Below are positions 45,001-54,283 of a stretch of DNA of 64,000 nucleotides, piece by piece; within the stretch, counting starts at the first letter, position 1, and every line of letters starts with the position of its first letter. The stretch comes from Sphingobacterium griseoflavum (GTDB lineage: Bacteria; Bacteroidota; Bacteroidia; Sphingobacteriales; Sphingobacteriaceae), in assembly GCF_014653155.1 (NCBI RefSeq), contig NZ_BNAF01000012.1:69141-133140 (forward strand), given 5' to 3'. A model generated the notes under the pieces. It saw only the letters and a list, made by a program, of their open reading frames with translations, had not been told where the DNA came from and did not search any database. The position numbers and the translations under genes are program-made.

Positions 45001-45603
45001 CTACATAACGAGCTTGCGGATGCTTTTTGCGAGATTCCGATCTACCGTGATGTAACCCGGGTAATAAATATTGCTACTCCCAATCCGTATGGAAGGCTTG
45101 ATTTTCAACACTAAAAAACCTTCTCCTTCGCGCGTGAACAGTTCATTCAATACACTTTCTAGACCCTTTTCTTGGGTTGCACCGAAGATATTGGCCTTAA
45201 AAGACAGCGGAACGGTGGTGCTTTCACCTGTGGCGAGCTGTACATTTTGATTAACATCGCCTTCAAACAGAGGCTTCCCTTGAATCTCGATTAAGTATTT
45301 AAAAGAGTTTATTGATGTTCTTGTTGAAGTAGGATTGCTGATCTTCATGTTGACGCGTGCTTCCAAGGGCAGATCTTTGCGTAACATGGCCAACGCTACG
45401 GCGGGTAACGAAGCAATATTAACGCTATTACCGGCCGTGTAGCTATCAATCGCTCTACCAGCAAGTCGCACATCCTGTAGCGATTCCACCGAATAGTCAC
45501 ATTTTGCAAGTGCATCGATATTATTTTTGGTTACCGCACAACCGCTGATCAAAAAGATCAACAACGCATAGCACAAAAGGCTTAATTTCTTATTTTTCAT
45601 CAT
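45001..45603 (-). CDS. LEA14-like lipoprotein
   Basis: 200 residues with a lipoprotein signal (LISGCAVTKN, Cys22). The mature part resembles the LEA14/water-stress fold: residues about 75-150 with MKISNPTSTRTSINSFKYLI and a later strand with IKPSIRIGSSNIYYPGYIT. Such lipoproteins occur in Bacteroidota with no assigned role and probably sit in the envelope. It follows the next gene upstream by 6 bases, so the two form an operon. Confidence 0.65.
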   Translation of the reverse strand: MMKNKKLSLLCYALLIFLISGCAVTKNNIDALAKCDYSVESLQDVRLAGRAIDSYTAGNSVNIASLPAVALAMLRKDLPLEARVNMKISNPTSTRTSINSFKYLIEIQGKPLFEGDVNQNVQLATGESTTVPLSFKANIFGATQEKGLESVLNELFTREGEGFLVLKIKPSIRIGSSNIYYPGYITVDRNLAKSIRKLVM

Positions 45604-45609
45604 ATCGTG

Positions 45610-46380
45610 TTATTTCCTATAAGTTTTACCACCAAAGTTGTACGTGACGCCCAACGTAAAAACAGCATTCCCTGCCTTCAGGTAATCATTCTCCAACACA
45701 TTGAAATTAAAACCGTTGGTATATTGCAATTGAAGGCCCTTATGAAGTTCCATTCTAGTAAAAAAAAGCGGCTCAAAAAAGAAAGCTTCTTCTTTCGGAC
45801 TTTCTAAGTCATTAATTAGGAAGCTTGTCATCCCAACGCGGCTCGCACGTATCGCTGTACCGTAGTTCAGCTCCCTTCTTTTGCCGAATAGATTCAACTT
45901 TTGCTTCCTCGTGGATGAATAATTCACCTGTACAAATATCTTATCAAAATCCATTGCACGGGTCTCGACCGGTTCCATTCCGATCGTAGTCGCTCGGCGG
46001 TCTACCTCGGTCGAGGAGCCCAATCCGTAACCGCCATACACCTCCAACACTTGCCTCTTGTCCTTCCCAATTTTGGTAAAATAACCTAAGCCAGCCTCCA
46101 CAAGTTGTTGTCTGAATAGGTTGTTGCTGCTTTCGCCCCCGCGGTCGATGTAGGATCCATTGGCGATCACGGCTACATGTTTGCCAACCGCTACACCGGC
46201 TTGGCCACTGATATTACCTTTCACATTGCTATGTGCTGCCAGATATACCTCTCCCTGCTCCCGAAACATCGGTGTAGCAGGAACGTTTGGCATATAGATT
46301 GAGCTGCAAGCGCAAAAAGACAGCATGATCGACAACGCCAATAGCTGTACGGATTTAATTCGTATATTTTGTTCCACCAC
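45610..46380 (-). CDS. Putative outer-membrane lipoprotein, barrel-like
   Basis: About 256 residues from a GTG at 46380 (or 46377). The longer open frame runs back through the pyrF coding end and is rejected. Lipobox-like LSFCAC (Cys near residue 24), followed by a beta-rich mature domain ending VTYNFGGKTYRK. Strand-like repeats such as AAHSNVKGNISGQAGVAVG, VLEVYGGYGLGSST and GLQLQYTNGFNFNV suggest an outer-membrane barrel. Function unknown. It lies just upstream of the LEA-like gene. Confidence 0.55.
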   Translation of the reverse strand: MVEQNIRIKSVQLLALSIMLSFCACSSIYMPNVPATPMFREQGEVYLAAHSNVKGNISGQAGVAVGKHVAVIANGSYIDRGGESSNNLFRQQLVEAGLGYFTKIGKDKRQVLEVYGGYGLGSSTEVDRRATTIGMEPVETRAMDFDKIFVQVNYSSTRKQKLNLFGKRRELNYGTAIRASRVGMTSFLINDLESPKEEAFFFEPLFFTRMELHKGLQLQYTNGFNFNVLENDYLKAGNAVFTLGVTYNFGGKTYRK

Positions 46381-46441
46381 CCTTACCGCATAATTATTGT
46401 GCCAAAATAGATCTAAAAAACAAAAGCTAGATAAACTAGCT

Positions 46442-47278
46442 TTATACAATACCGGCTTTCTCCAGTTCGGCCTGCATCGTTTGTTGGAGCAGAAATGCTT
46501 CTTCGCGAGCGCGTTCAGCAAAATCCTTTCCTTTCGACGCATAAATAATTCCACGTGTACTATTCACCAACAATCCACAATCGGCATTCATACCAAATTG
46601 GCAAACATCTTCCAACGACCCACCCTGCGCACCTACACCCGGCACCAGCAGGAAATGATCTGGTGCATGTTTGCGGATTTGCAGAAAGGCCTCTCCTCTA
46701 GTCGCACCTACCACAAACATCGTGTTCTCCTTCGTTCCCCAACGGTTCACCTTATTTATTACCGCTTCATACAATTGTTCTCCCATTTCATTGGTGAAAT
46801 TTTGAAAATCCTTGCTTCCGATATTTGATGTTAACGCCAAAACGATAGCCCATTTATTGGGGGTAGCGAGAAATGGCTTTACGGAATCCTCTCCCATATA
46901 CGGAGCGATTGTAATGGAGTCGAATCCGAGCCCGGAAACCTTTTCATCGAAAAAAGCTTGCGCATACATGGCTGAGGTGTTACCGATATCGCCTCGTTTT
47001 GCATCGGCAATACTGAAACATTCTTTTGGCAAGATTTGCCAGGTTCGCTGCAAAGATTGCCAGCCCTTGACACCATAGCACTCATAAAAAGCAATATTAG
47101 GCTTATAGGCTACGCATAGATCCTCCGTCGCCTCGATAATCGCTTTATTAAAGCTAAAAATTGGATCTTCATCATCTAGTAAATGCTCCGGTATCTTCGT
47201 AAGATCCGTATCCAAGCCCACACACAAAAAGGTTTTTTTATGCTTTATCGCACGAACGAGTTCCGCTCTGTTCATCAT
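46442..47278 (-). CDS. pyrF: Orotidine 5'-phosphate decarboxylase PyrF
   Basis: 278 residues, the long type 2 form usual in this phylum. It catalyses the last step of UMP synthesis. Visible motifs are [13 protein letters not shown] near the N-terminus and the core active site [20 protein letters not shown] with the catalytic Asp-Lys-Asp array. The start ATG overlaps the TlpA-like stop by 4 bases (ATGA), so they are translationally coupled. Confidence 0.95.
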   Translation of the reverse strand: MMNRAELVRAIKHKKTFLCVGLDTDLTKIPEHLLDDEDPIFSFNKAIIEATEDLCVAYKPNIAFYECYGVKGWQSLQRTWQILPKECFSIADAKRGDIGNTSAMYAQAFFDEKVSGLGFDSITIAPYMGEDSVKPFLATPNKWAIVLALTSNIGSKDFQNFTNEMGEQLYEAVINKVNRWGTKENTMFVVGATRGEAFLQIRKHAPDHFLLVPGVGAQGGSLEDVCQFGMNADCGLLVNSTRGIIYASKGKDFAERAREEAFLLQQTMQAELEKAGIV

Positions 47279-47883
47279 TTATCAGTTAAAGTCGTTATAA
47301 AATCGAAGACTTCCTTCCGGGAGTAATCCGCCATACCCTCATGGCGCGCAGCTACTTGTCCTTCTTTGTCTAAAATTACCGTTGTGGGAATGGACTGACC
47401 CAACCAGCTTTCGGGAATTTCGCTTTCCGGAAAATAAATCGGCAGGTCCATGTCTCCTTGCTTCATAAATTCGCGTGCCTTCTCTGCCTCTCCCTCAATT
47501 TCAACCAGCATAAAGACCACCTGCTCGTTCCCTTTAAACTTATCCTTTAAAACTTGTATAGACGGCATCTCGGCTTTGCATGGCGGACACCATGTGGCCC
47601 AAAAATTTAAGAAGACAACTTTTCCTGATAAATTCGCCACCGAAATGATCTCGCCTTTATCATTGCTGAACGAGATGTTTGAACGATCCCCTACGGTTTG
47701 CTGCTTTTGTGCTGCAGGCGCAGCGCTTGGTTGTTCCAAATTAGGTTTGAAGAGCCCGATCTTCATGAGACCCTGTTGGAACCAAGATCGACTAGTTGGA
47801 ATGATCAGGGCAGCAATCAGCATAATAAACACCACGTTGCCTATAATCTTCCATACTTTTTTTTTATCCTTCATGCTATTCAT
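47275..47883 (-). CDS. TlpA-like membrane-anchored thioredoxin
   Basis: 202 residues. N-terminal membrane helix (about 10-32), a linker, then a periplasmic thioredoxin fold with the CxxC active site [16 protein letters not shown] (cysteines about 99 and 102). It is similar to TlpA/ResA proteins that reduce disulfides or maintain cytochrome maturation. Substrate unknown. It overlaps pyrF by 4 bases and follows the pseudouridine synthase gene by 3. Confidence 0.88.
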   Translation of the reverse strand: MNSMKDKKKVWKIIGNVVFIMLIAALIIPTSRSWFQQGLMKIGLFKPNLEQPSAAPAAQKQQTVGDRSNISFSNDKGEIISVANLSGKVVFLNFWATWCPPCKAEMPSIQVLKDKFKGNEQVVFMLVEIEGEAEKAREFMKQGDMDLPIYFPESEIPESWLGQSIPTTVILDKEGQVAARHEGMADYSRKEVFDFITTLTDK

Positions 47884-47886
47884 CGA

Positions 47887-48636
47887 TTAACTATCAAATT
47901 TTTCCAACAACTTCAACAATGTTGCGAAGTCTTTCGGGTAGGGTGCCTCAAACGTATAAACTTTCCCATCAATGCTGAGGTTAACGAAGCGGGCATGCAG
48001 AGCAAAACGTTTCATAATAGGTAGTTCCTCTTGATCTTTGGCCATTGTAAAACCCCGCTTCTTAATCTGGGACAGAAATACAGGTTTACCCCGATACATA
48101 CTATCGCCCACGATAGTCGCCCGCTGCGTAGCTAAATGTATTCTTATTTGGTGCATCCTTCCCGTGATTGGTTTACATTCCACCAAGGTATAGTGCTTGT
48201 AGTATGTTAAAGAATTGAATATCGTCTCGGCAGGCTTTCCATTCGCCCGGTCAATGGATACATTTTTGTTGCCTTGATTAAGGATCGGTAGATCGACAAT
48301 CAAATTATCGAAGGTATGCGTACCGCTAATAATGGCATGATAAACCTTATTGACACGACGTCGCTCAAATTCGATGGATACCAAGCGGTAGGTCTCCGGA
48401 TTTTTAGCAATCAATAGGATGCCGGACGTTTCCTTATCCAAGCGATGGCAAACCTGTGCATCAGCGTGGTATTTTTTCGCTAACCGAAGGATGTTCACTT
48501 CTCCGCCACTACGGTCATCCAAAGACGCCACAAACGGTGGTTTGTTGATGACAATTAAATTATCATCTTCAAAAATGATCAAGTCCTGAAATTTCGGGAA
48601 TTTAAATAAACGATTTTCGTTTTCCTGCATGGCCAC
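47887..48636 (-). CDS. RluA family pseudouridine synthase
   Basis: 249 residues, catalysing uridine to pseudouridine isomerisation in rRNA or tRNA. Active-site Asp in CHRLDKETSGILLIAK, the ligand segment IVINKPP, and the late motif GRMHQIRIHLATQR. The N-terminal S4-type domain is missing, as in the short RluA-type and RluB/TruC-like forms, so the RNA site is not assignable. The first gene of the three-gene group with tlpA-like and pyrF. Confidence 0.88.
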   Translation of the reverse strand: MAMQENENRLFKFPKFQDLIIFEDDNLIVINKPPFVASLDDRSGGEVNILRLAKKYHADAQVCHRLDKETSGILLIAKNPETYRLVSIEFERRRVNKVYHAIISGTHTFDNLIVDLPILNQGNKNVSIDRANGKPAETIFNSLTYYKHYTLVECKPITGRMHQIRIHLATQRATIVGDSMYRGKPVFLSQIKKRGFTMAKDQEELPIMKRFALHARFVNLSIDGKVYTFEAPYPKDFATLLKLLEKFDS

Positions 48637-48690
48637 AAAAATAAGAAATATAGGGTAGATTAAAGAGCGATGATCGGCATTATGGGATTA

Positions 48691-48724
48691 TTTGGCATAT
48701 TTCTGTTTTAATTATTTAGTTTTG
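48691..48724 (+). promoter_or_regulatory. Predicted panB promoter
   Basis: TTTG at 48691-48694 and TAGTTTTG at 48717-48724 match the Bacteroidota -33 and -7 elements with a 22-base spacer. Transcription would start near 48731, about 13 bases before the panB ATG. Confidence 0.6.
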
Positions 48725-48743
48725 CTTTACAAATACAAAACAG

Positions 48744-49559
48744 ATGTCAGTAAACAAGATAATCAAACGGGTGACCACCAGCAGCATACTCGCGATGAAA
48801 AAGCAGGGTGAAAAGATCAGCATGTTGACGGCTTACGACTTTTCGACAGCGAGGGCCTTGGATGAGGCCGGCATAGATATTTTGTTGGTGGGCGACTCGG
48901 CAGCCAATGTTTTTGCAGGCTACGAAACCACACTCCCAATGACGTTGGATCATATGATCTATCATGCAAGTGCAGTGGCCCGTGGCACAAAAAGGGCTTT
49001 GGTACTGGTCGATCTACCCTTTGGCGAATACCAAGGCACTGCGGAAGATGCGTTCAAAGCCGCGGTTCGCATGATGAAGGAATCCGGATCACATGCATTG
49101 AAACTGGAAGGTGGTGTCGAGATTTTGGACAACATCAAAAAAATTGTCGATGCGGGCATCCCCGTATGCGGGCATTTGGGCTTGACTCCACAGTCTATCA
49201 ACAAATTCGGCACTTTTGGCGTGCGCGCTCAGGAGGAAGCTGAAGCTGAAAAATTGAAAGCCGACGCTTTGGCTTTACAAGCGATTGGGTGTTTTGCTAT
49301 TGTGTTGGAAAAGATACCGGCGAAGCTTGCTAAGGAGGTTTCCGACGCACTTTCTATCCCTACCATTGGTATCGGTGCCGGGAACGGATGTGACGGACAA
49401 GTTCTTGTGGTCAATGACATGCTAGGTTTTACCAAAGATTTCAAACCCAAGTTTTTGCGGCAATACATGCAACTATATAACGGGGTGGTGGAGGCAGCAT
49501 CGAAGTATGCGGCGGACGTGAAAGCAGGCGACTATCCCAACGAAAACGAACAATACTAA
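48744..49559 (+). CDS. panB: 3-methyl-2-oxobutanoate hydroxymethyltransferase PanB
   Basis: 271 residues, the first enzyme of pantothenate synthesis: it adds a hydroxymethyl group from methylene-tetrahydrofolate to 2-oxoisovalerate, forming ketopantoate. Motifs are ISMLTAYDFSTARALDEAG, the metal and substrate Asp in LVGDSAANV, and the C-terminal GIGAGNGCDGQVLV. Divergent from the pseudouridine synthase gene, with the membrane protein gene 9 bases downstream. Confidence 0.97.
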   Translation: MSVNKIIKRVTTSSILAMKKQGEKISMLTAYDFSTARALDEAGIDILLVGDSAANVFAGYETTLPMTLDHMIYHASAVARGTKRALVLVDLPFGEYQGTAEDAFKAAVRMMKESGSHALKLEGGVEILDNIKKIVDAGIPVCGHLGLTPQSINKFGTFGVRAQEEAEAEKLKADALALQAIGCFAIVLEKIPAKLAKEVSDALSIPTIGIGAGNGCDGQVLVVNDMLGFTKDFKPKFLRQYMQLYNGVVEAASKYAADVKAGDYPNENEQY

Positions 49560-49568
49560 AATATACCG

Positions 49569-50177
49569 ATGCGCTTCTTGCTGATTTTCCTTTTACTGGC
49601 TATTTTAGTGTATTACGTCTCAAGACGGCTGATGATGACTGCCCCGGTACGCACCGTGGTAGCGCACAGCCGTATGCATAGCCTGCAACTGTTAGACACC
49701 AGCCCCAGCTTACTATCCAAAGCGGCACGTAGCACCATGGTTACAGCTGGCATAGGTGCCCTATTATTTCTTTTAATACTTATTATAGGCTTTAAAATCA
49801 AAATATTATGGATTGCATTTCCACTAAGCCTTTATCTGTTCGGTCAATTATTTGTATACAGCAATCACATTAAGGCATTAAGAAAGCAAAGGCTATACTT
49901 CGACCCACAACAGGGAGATGTATTTGTTCAACAAACAGATGGCAAAGAGCTGCATTTCAACATCTTTCATGACGTAAAATCCGTAAGCGAAGTCAAATCG
50001 GTACAGAAGAACAGGGATATGCTTTATGGCTATTATAAGCTACATCTCCGACAAGGACAGGTAGTCATCCCGTATCTAATCGAGCAAAACCCGGAGCCGG
50101 TAAACAAGCAATTTTTTGATTGCCTTCAGGCCAACTTCAGAATAGTTGTCGAAAGCAGGCTCTTCCCTATCATATAA
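49569..50177 (+). CDS. Membrane protein of unknown function
   Basis: 202 residues. One N-terminal helix (LLIFLLLAILVYYV) and a helical hairpin (about 60-98, IGALLFLLILIIGFKIKILW and PLSLYLFGQLFVYSNH) are followed by a soluble beta-rich tail. No family recognised. It starts 9 bases after panB and is probably co-transcribed with it. Its stop codon lies inside the left arm of the inverted repeat that ends the operon. Confidence 0.55.
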   Translation: MRFLLIFLLLAILVYYVSRRLMMTAPVRTVVAHSRMHSLQLLDTSPSLLSKAARSTMVTAGIGALLFLLILIIGFKIKILWIAFPLSLYLFGQLFVYSNHIKALRKQRLYFDPQQGDVFVQQTDGKELHFNIFHDVKSVSEVKSVQKNRDMLYGYYKLHLRQGQVVIPYLIEQNPEPVNKQFFDCLQANFRIVVESRLFPII

Positions 50178-50220
50178 AATACAAAAGCAGCTAAATAGCT
50201 GCTTTGGTATTTTATATGAT
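50169..50220. terminator. Long inverted repeat terminator between convergent genes
   Basis: Two 24-base arms (50169-50192 and 50197-50220), with 23 of 24 bases paired and a 4-base loop. It holds the stop codon of the upstream gene and lies 8 bases from the end of obgE. The stem has AAAGCAGC/GCTGCTTT at its top and AT-rich runs at its base, so it can end transcription from both sides. Confidence 0.8.
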
Positions 50221-50228
50221 TGTAATCA

Positions 50229-51227
50229 TTACTCGTTAATTGCTTTCCAAATCATATCTTTCAGCTGCGGAATATTTTTCCCTGCAACTGATGATATGAA
50301 GACCGTAGGGATTCCCTTCGGTAACGTCTGCGACATTTCAGCTTCCAGTTCATCATCCAACATATCTGATTTCGTTACCGCCAACAAACGAGGTTTATCG
50401 ATCAACTCTGGATTGTAAGCTGTCAGCTCGTTCAGCAAAATCTGGTATTCTTCTTGAATACTCCGATCAGTATCGGCCGGAACCATAAACAGCAACACCG
50501 AGTTTCTTTCGATGTGCCGCAAAAAGCGATAGCCCAAACCTTTTCCTTGGGACGCTCCCTCGATTATTCCTGGAATATCCGCCATAACAAAAGACCGGTT
50601 ATCCCGATAACCGACAATACCCAGGTTAGGGACTAACGTAGTAAACGGATAATTGGCAATTTCAGGTTTTGCTGCCGAGACGACTGAAAGGAGTGTTGAT
50701 TTGCCTGCGTTTGGAAAACCCACAAGCCCAACGTCTGCCAACACCTTTAATTCCAATACAATCCATTGCTCTTGGCCTGGAAGTCCAGGCTGGGAGAAAC
50801 GCGGTGTTTGCTGTGTGGAAGATTTGAAATGCCAATTGCCCAATCCGCCTTTTCCACCTGGCGTCAGAATTTTAGTTTCACCATCTTCTGTGATGTCAAA
50901 CAATACTTCGCCCGTCTCGGCGTCTTTGGCGACGGTGCCAAGCGGAACCTCTAAGATTTCATCCCGACCAGTAGCTCCACTACGGAGTGAAGAACCACCA
51001 GGCTCACCATTTGCCGCAATGATATGTTTACGGAATTTTAGGTGTAGCAATGTCCAATGCTGCGTAGACCCTTTTAGGATAATATGGCCACCCCTACCTC
51101 CATCACCACCGTCGGGTCCTCCCTTGGCGGTGAACTTGTCTCGGTGCAAATGCGCCGAACCGGCACCACCGTGCCCCGAGCGACAACACACCTTCACATA
51201 ATCTACAAAATTTGAGCCTTGGGCCAT
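50229..51227 (-). CDS. obgE: Obg family GTPase
   Basis: 332 residues, a ribosome-associated GTPase involved in 50S assembly and stress responses. N-terminal glycine-rich Obg fold ([20 protein letters not shown] and GGRGGHI), then a GTPase domain with P-loop [21 protein letters not shown] and AVTKSD. It lacks the variable C-terminal OCT domain of some species. Start [13 protein letters not shown] is typical. It lies 13 bases downstream of adk in the same operon. Confidence 0.96.
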   Translation of the reverse strand: MAQGSNFVDYVKVCCRSGHGGAGSAHLHRDKFTAKGGPDGGDGGRGGHIILKGSTQHWTLLHLKFRKHIIAANGEPGGSSLRSGATGRDEILEVPLGTVAKDAETGEVLFDITEDGETKILTPGGKGGLGNWHFKSSTQQTPRFSQPGLPGQEQWIVLELKVLADVGLVGFPNAGKSTLLSVVSAAKPEIANYPFTTLVPNLGIVGYRDNRSFVMADIPGIIEGASQGKGLGYRFLRHIERNSVLLFMVPADTDRSIQEEYQILLNELTAYNPELIDKPRLLAVTKSDMLDDELEAEMSQTLPKGIPTVFISSVAGKNIPQLKDMIWKAINE

Positions 51228-51240
51228 ACCTCTTTTTTAT

Positions 51241-51813
51241 TTATGAATACTGGTCTACAATCGCCGTTAGCGATTGGAAAATTGCATCAATTTCTCCGAT
51301 GCCATCTACTTTAGCAAGTTTTCCTTGTTGTTCATAGTACGGTAGTACATGTATGGTTTTGCTAAAATATTCTTCTATGCGTTTTTTCAACTTATCAGCA
51401 GCATCATCTGCGCGACCAGAGATTTCCTGTCTTTTCGCAATACGCTGGGTCAACTCCTCCTCCGTTACATCCAGCGCCACGACCCCAGAAATCTGCTGAC
51501 CAATGGACATCAGGAATGCATCTAATGCCTCGGCCTGTGCGACGGTTCTCGGAAAACCATCGAATATAAAACCTTTAGCGCCTGGATTTTTTTTAATTTC
51601 CTCTTCTAACATGGCGATAGTAATGGAATCTGGAACCAAGTTACCATCCGCAATAATTTGGCTTACCTGTTGCCCCAGCTCTGTTTGGTTTTTAATGTGT
51701 GCACGAAAGATATCGCCTGTAGAAATATGTACCAATTGGTATTTCTCAATAAGCTTTTCCGATTGAGTACCCTTACCAGCACCTGGAGGACCGAATAAGA
51801 CAAGGTTTAGCAT
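51241..51813 (-). CDS. adk: Adenylate kinase
   Basis: 190 residues, short-lid form, which interconverts 2 ADP and ATP plus AMP. P-loop LFGPPGAGKGTQSEKL, NMP-binding region and FDGFPRTVAQAEAL, and the short lid region around KRQEISGRADDAA. There is no cysteine-based zinc lid. Transcribed toward obgE. Confidence 0.97.
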   Translation of the reverse strand: MLNLVLFGPPGAGKGTQSEKLIEKYQLVHISTGDIFRAHIKNQTELGQQVSQIIADGNLVPDSITIAMLEEEIKKNPGAKGFIFDGFPRTVAQAEALDAFLMSIGQQISGVVALDVTEEELTQRIAKRQEISGRADDAADKLKKRIEEYFSKTIHVLPYYEQQGKLAKVDGIGEIDAIFQSLTAIVDQYS

Positions 51814-51842
51814 AGTGTGTAGTATTTAATATTCTATGTTCG

Positions 51843-51877
51843 AAAAAAAAAGCCTAATCCGATAGAGAATTAGGCTT
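51843..51877 (-). terminator. Terminator after tRNA-Arg
   Basis: A perfect 9-bp stem, AAGCCTAAT/ATTAGGCTT (51850-51858 and 51869-51877), with a 10-base loop. Read on the minus strand, a long T-run follows. Confidence 0.8.
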
Positions 51878-51888
51878 CGTGTACTAAG

Positions 51889-51962
51889 TGCGCTCAAAGG
51901 GAGTCGAACCCCTAACCTCCTGATCCGTAGTCAGGTGCTCTATCCAATTAAGCTATGAGCGC
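51889..51962 (-). tRNA. tRNA-Arg (ACG), first copy
   Basis: A 74-base cloverleaf with acceptor stem GCGCUCA/UGAGCGC, anticodon stem CCUGA/UCAGG with loop CUACGGA (anticodon ACG, read as ICG), and T arm UAGGG GUUCGACU CCCUU. CCA is not encoded. Identical to the second copy apart from one D-loop base. Confidence 0.95.
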
Positions 51963-52291
51963 GGCAACCATTACATTTTGGCGTATTGCCCTTTCCGTTT
52001 TGGTGATGCAAATATAGGAAATTGAATTTTCCCTGCAAATTTTTTTTTACATTTCGAACCTTGTAAACGCTTAACATCTTACGTATCAAAAGAAAGAAGT
52101 TTATGGCGATGTGCATATCGATTTTCTGTTCAGACCCCAGGAGAGTTAAAAGACCGCGTATTCGGATAAGATCTAAAGAACCAAAGCAATGGTAAGCGCG
52201 GCATATGGCAACAACTTCAACCTGTTGACCTTAGCGGATGTTGCTCAAAAAATTATAAATGAAAAAGGAATATGGATAGAAATAGAAAATG
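51963..52291. other. Spacer between two tRNA-Arg genes
   Basis: 329 bases with no gene I can support. The plus strand carries two short open frames of 30-45 codons with no recognisable family, one of which runs through the second tRNA gene and is not credible. The spacer may hold a promoter for the first tRNA copy. Confidence 0.4.
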
Positions 52292-52365
52292 TGCGCTCAA
52301 AGGGAGTCGAACCCCTAACCTCCTGATCCGTAGTCAGGTGCTCTATCCAGTTAAGCTATGAGCGC
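52292..52365 (-). tRNA. tRNA-Arg (ACG), second copy
   Basis: The same cloverleaf and anticodon as the copy at 51889, with a C for U in the D loop. Both copies are on the minus strand, 329 bases apart, and the first is followed by a terminator. Confidence 0.95.
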
Positions 52366-52538
52366 AAACTTTGGTGACTGCAGCAGTATTTACACTGATT
52401 TTCGTCTTCCGTGTTGCAAATATCGGCACTTTTTCCTTTTTTCCAAATTATTTTTCAAAAAAAACGGCCTCTATACAATCTGTGGTATATATATTGTTGA
52501 TTAAAACATAATTACATAAAGAATAAAACCTCACTAAC

Positions 52539-53363
52539 ATGTCGGAACGCTTAATTAAAAGCAATAAAATCAGAATTGGCGATATCAGCATCTCCTACTA
52601 CCATAAGAAGGCCCAAAGCGTAGCAGCAAAAACCATCATTTTCCTTCACGGGTTCCCCTTTAATAAAAACATGTGGCGTCCGCAACTTGAAGCTTTGCCC
52701 GATCATATAGAGGCTATTGCAGTGGACATTCGCGGACATGGTAACAGCACTTCTGGACATGGCTTTTTCTCGATAGATGTATTTGCTAAGGATCTTCGTG
52801 TCTTCATGGATCGCCTCCAAATCGAGCATGCCGTTCTATGCGGTATCTCCATGGGCGGATATATTGCGCTACGCGCCTATGAACTGTTTCCACAGAAGAT
52901 AAGTGGATTGGTGCTCGCTGACACGCATAGTAAAGCGGATAGTGACGTGGCAAAACAAAAGCGATTTGACAGTATTCAAGCGGTATTAAGCCATGGACGT
53001 AGGCCATTTGCGATCGGTTTCGTAGAGAATGTCTTTTCTCCCGCCAGTATAGAGCAGTATCCCGATACGATTGAGATGATAAAAAGTAGCATCAGAAGGA
53101 ACAGCATTAGCACCATATGTGCGACATTATTGGCCTTGGCAGCACGAACAGACACCTCAGCAACCTTACACCACATTGAAGTACCTACCCTATTAGTACG
53201 TGGTGCGCAAGATAAGATTACCGCAAAACAGGACATGATGGATTTGGCCAATGCCATACCCAATAATCAATTTGTAGAAATAGCGGGCGCAGGACATTTG
53301 CCGAATTTGGAAGATGCTGCAGAATTCAATAAATTATTGAGCGACTTCCTAGCAAACATGTGA
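52539..53363 (+). CDS. Alpha/beta hydrolase
   Basis: 274 residues, no signal peptide. Alpha/beta hydrolase fold with oxyanion segment FLHGFPFNKNMW, nucleophile Ser in CGISMGGYIAL (about residue 105), and the late Asp and His in RGAQDKIT and GAGHLPNLE. Similar proteins act as esterases or hydrolases of small molecules; the substrate is not clear. It converges with the patatin-like gene, 9 bases away. Confidence 0.88.
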   Translation: MSERLIKSNKIRIGDISISYYHKKAQSVAAKTIIFLHGFPFNKNMWRPQLEALPDHIEAIAVDIRGHGNSTSGHGFFSIDVFAKDLRVFMDRLQIEHAVLCGISMGGYIALRAYELFPQKISGLVLADTHSKADSDVAKQKRFDSIQAVLSHGRRPFAIGFVENVFSPASIEQYPDTIEMIKSSIRRNSISTICATLLALAARTDTSATLHHIEVPTLLVRGAQDKITAKQDMMDLANAIPNNQFVEIAGAGHLPNLEDAAEFNKLLSDFLANM

Positions 53364-53372
53364 TTCCCAGAT

Positions 53373-54155
53373 CTAGACTTGAAGCGCTTTTTCAGCAAGT
53401 GCATAGCCCAAGTCAATCAATTCCTTGGAGCGGTGGAAATCCCATACCCCGGCAGCATCATGCGGAATCGTGATGGTGTAGTCTGGTTGGTAGTAGGCTA
53501 GGCTCAGCGTGCTCAGTCGGCGTCGCATCGCATAAAAGGATTCCTGCAGCAGACCAACGGGATTAAGCTTCGCAACAAAACCTTCTTCCTTTGTAGGAAA
53601 ACCATCTAGATTAACTGCGATCACCGTATTGCCCCGTTTACTTACGTGGTTGAGCGGCAAAGGGTTCAAAACACCCCCATCCACCAAAAATCGGTTGCCC
53701 TGCAACACACCTTTAAAGACACCTGGAATGGCAATGGAGGCACGGATAGCACTGTAAATGCTTCCGTCCATGAACAGCACTTCTTCTTCCCGTTCGAGAT
53801 CGGTCGCCACCGCCGTGTATTTAAATGGGAGATCCTCTATCAATACATCTTCGAATACATCCTGCAATATCGTCAGGACCCGCTCCCCTTTTAGTAAGCC
53901 GTAGCGCGGATTTGTGAAATCCATCAGTTTAAAAACCTGAGCTTTGGTTAAGGTCTTCATCCAATCGCCAAGTTGCTGGACACGATTGCAAGCATATGCC
54001 GCACCAACCAATGCTCCAATCGAGCAGCCCACAACCTCATCAATCTCGTAGCCATGCGCTACGAGATATTGTATCACACCAATGTGTGTCAGACCGCGTG
54101 CACCACCACTCCCGAGTACAAGTGATATCTTTTCGGGCGTTTCGAAATTTTGCAT
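53373..54155 (-). CDS. Patatin-like phospholipase
   Basis: 260 residues. Glycine-rich oxyanion loop GSGGARGLTHIG, nucleophile elbow VGCSIGALVGAAY with the active Ser, and the Asp of the catalytic dyad in FLVDGGVLNPLPL. No signal peptide, so probably cytoplasmic. It is of the RssA/YchK type. Confidence 0.92.
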   Translation of the reverse strand: MQNFETPEKISLVLGSGGARGLTHIGVIQYLVAHGYEIDEVVGCSIGALVGAAYACNRVQQLGDWMKTLTKAQVFKLMDFTNPRYGLLKGERVLTILQDVFEDVLIEDLPFKYTAVATDLEREEEVLFMDGSIYSAIRASIAIPGVFKGVLQGNRFLVDGGVLNPLPLNHVSKRGNTVIAVNLDGFPTKEEGFVAKLNPVGLLQESFYAMRRRLSTLSLAYYQPDYTITIPHDAAGVWDFHRSKELIDLGYALAEKALQV

Positions 54156-54283
54156 GGTATAAATATAGCGAATATAGATTCCCGTAGCTATGTCAAACTA
54201 TTGTCTATTTATAACTAACCCACTTGAAAATAAAATAATATCGTTACTTTTGATAACACTGTTAACAAAATGTTTAAACAAGA

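Noticed and set aside
52189..52326. A 45-codon ORF running through the second tRNA-Arg gene
   Set aside because: It overlaps a tRNA gene in antisense, has no family match, and its end lies inside the tRNA.
51889..52365. An integrated mobile element between the two tRNA-Arg copies
   Set aside because: The spacer is only 329 bases, has no integrase, and the whole tRNA rather than its 3' end is duplicated.
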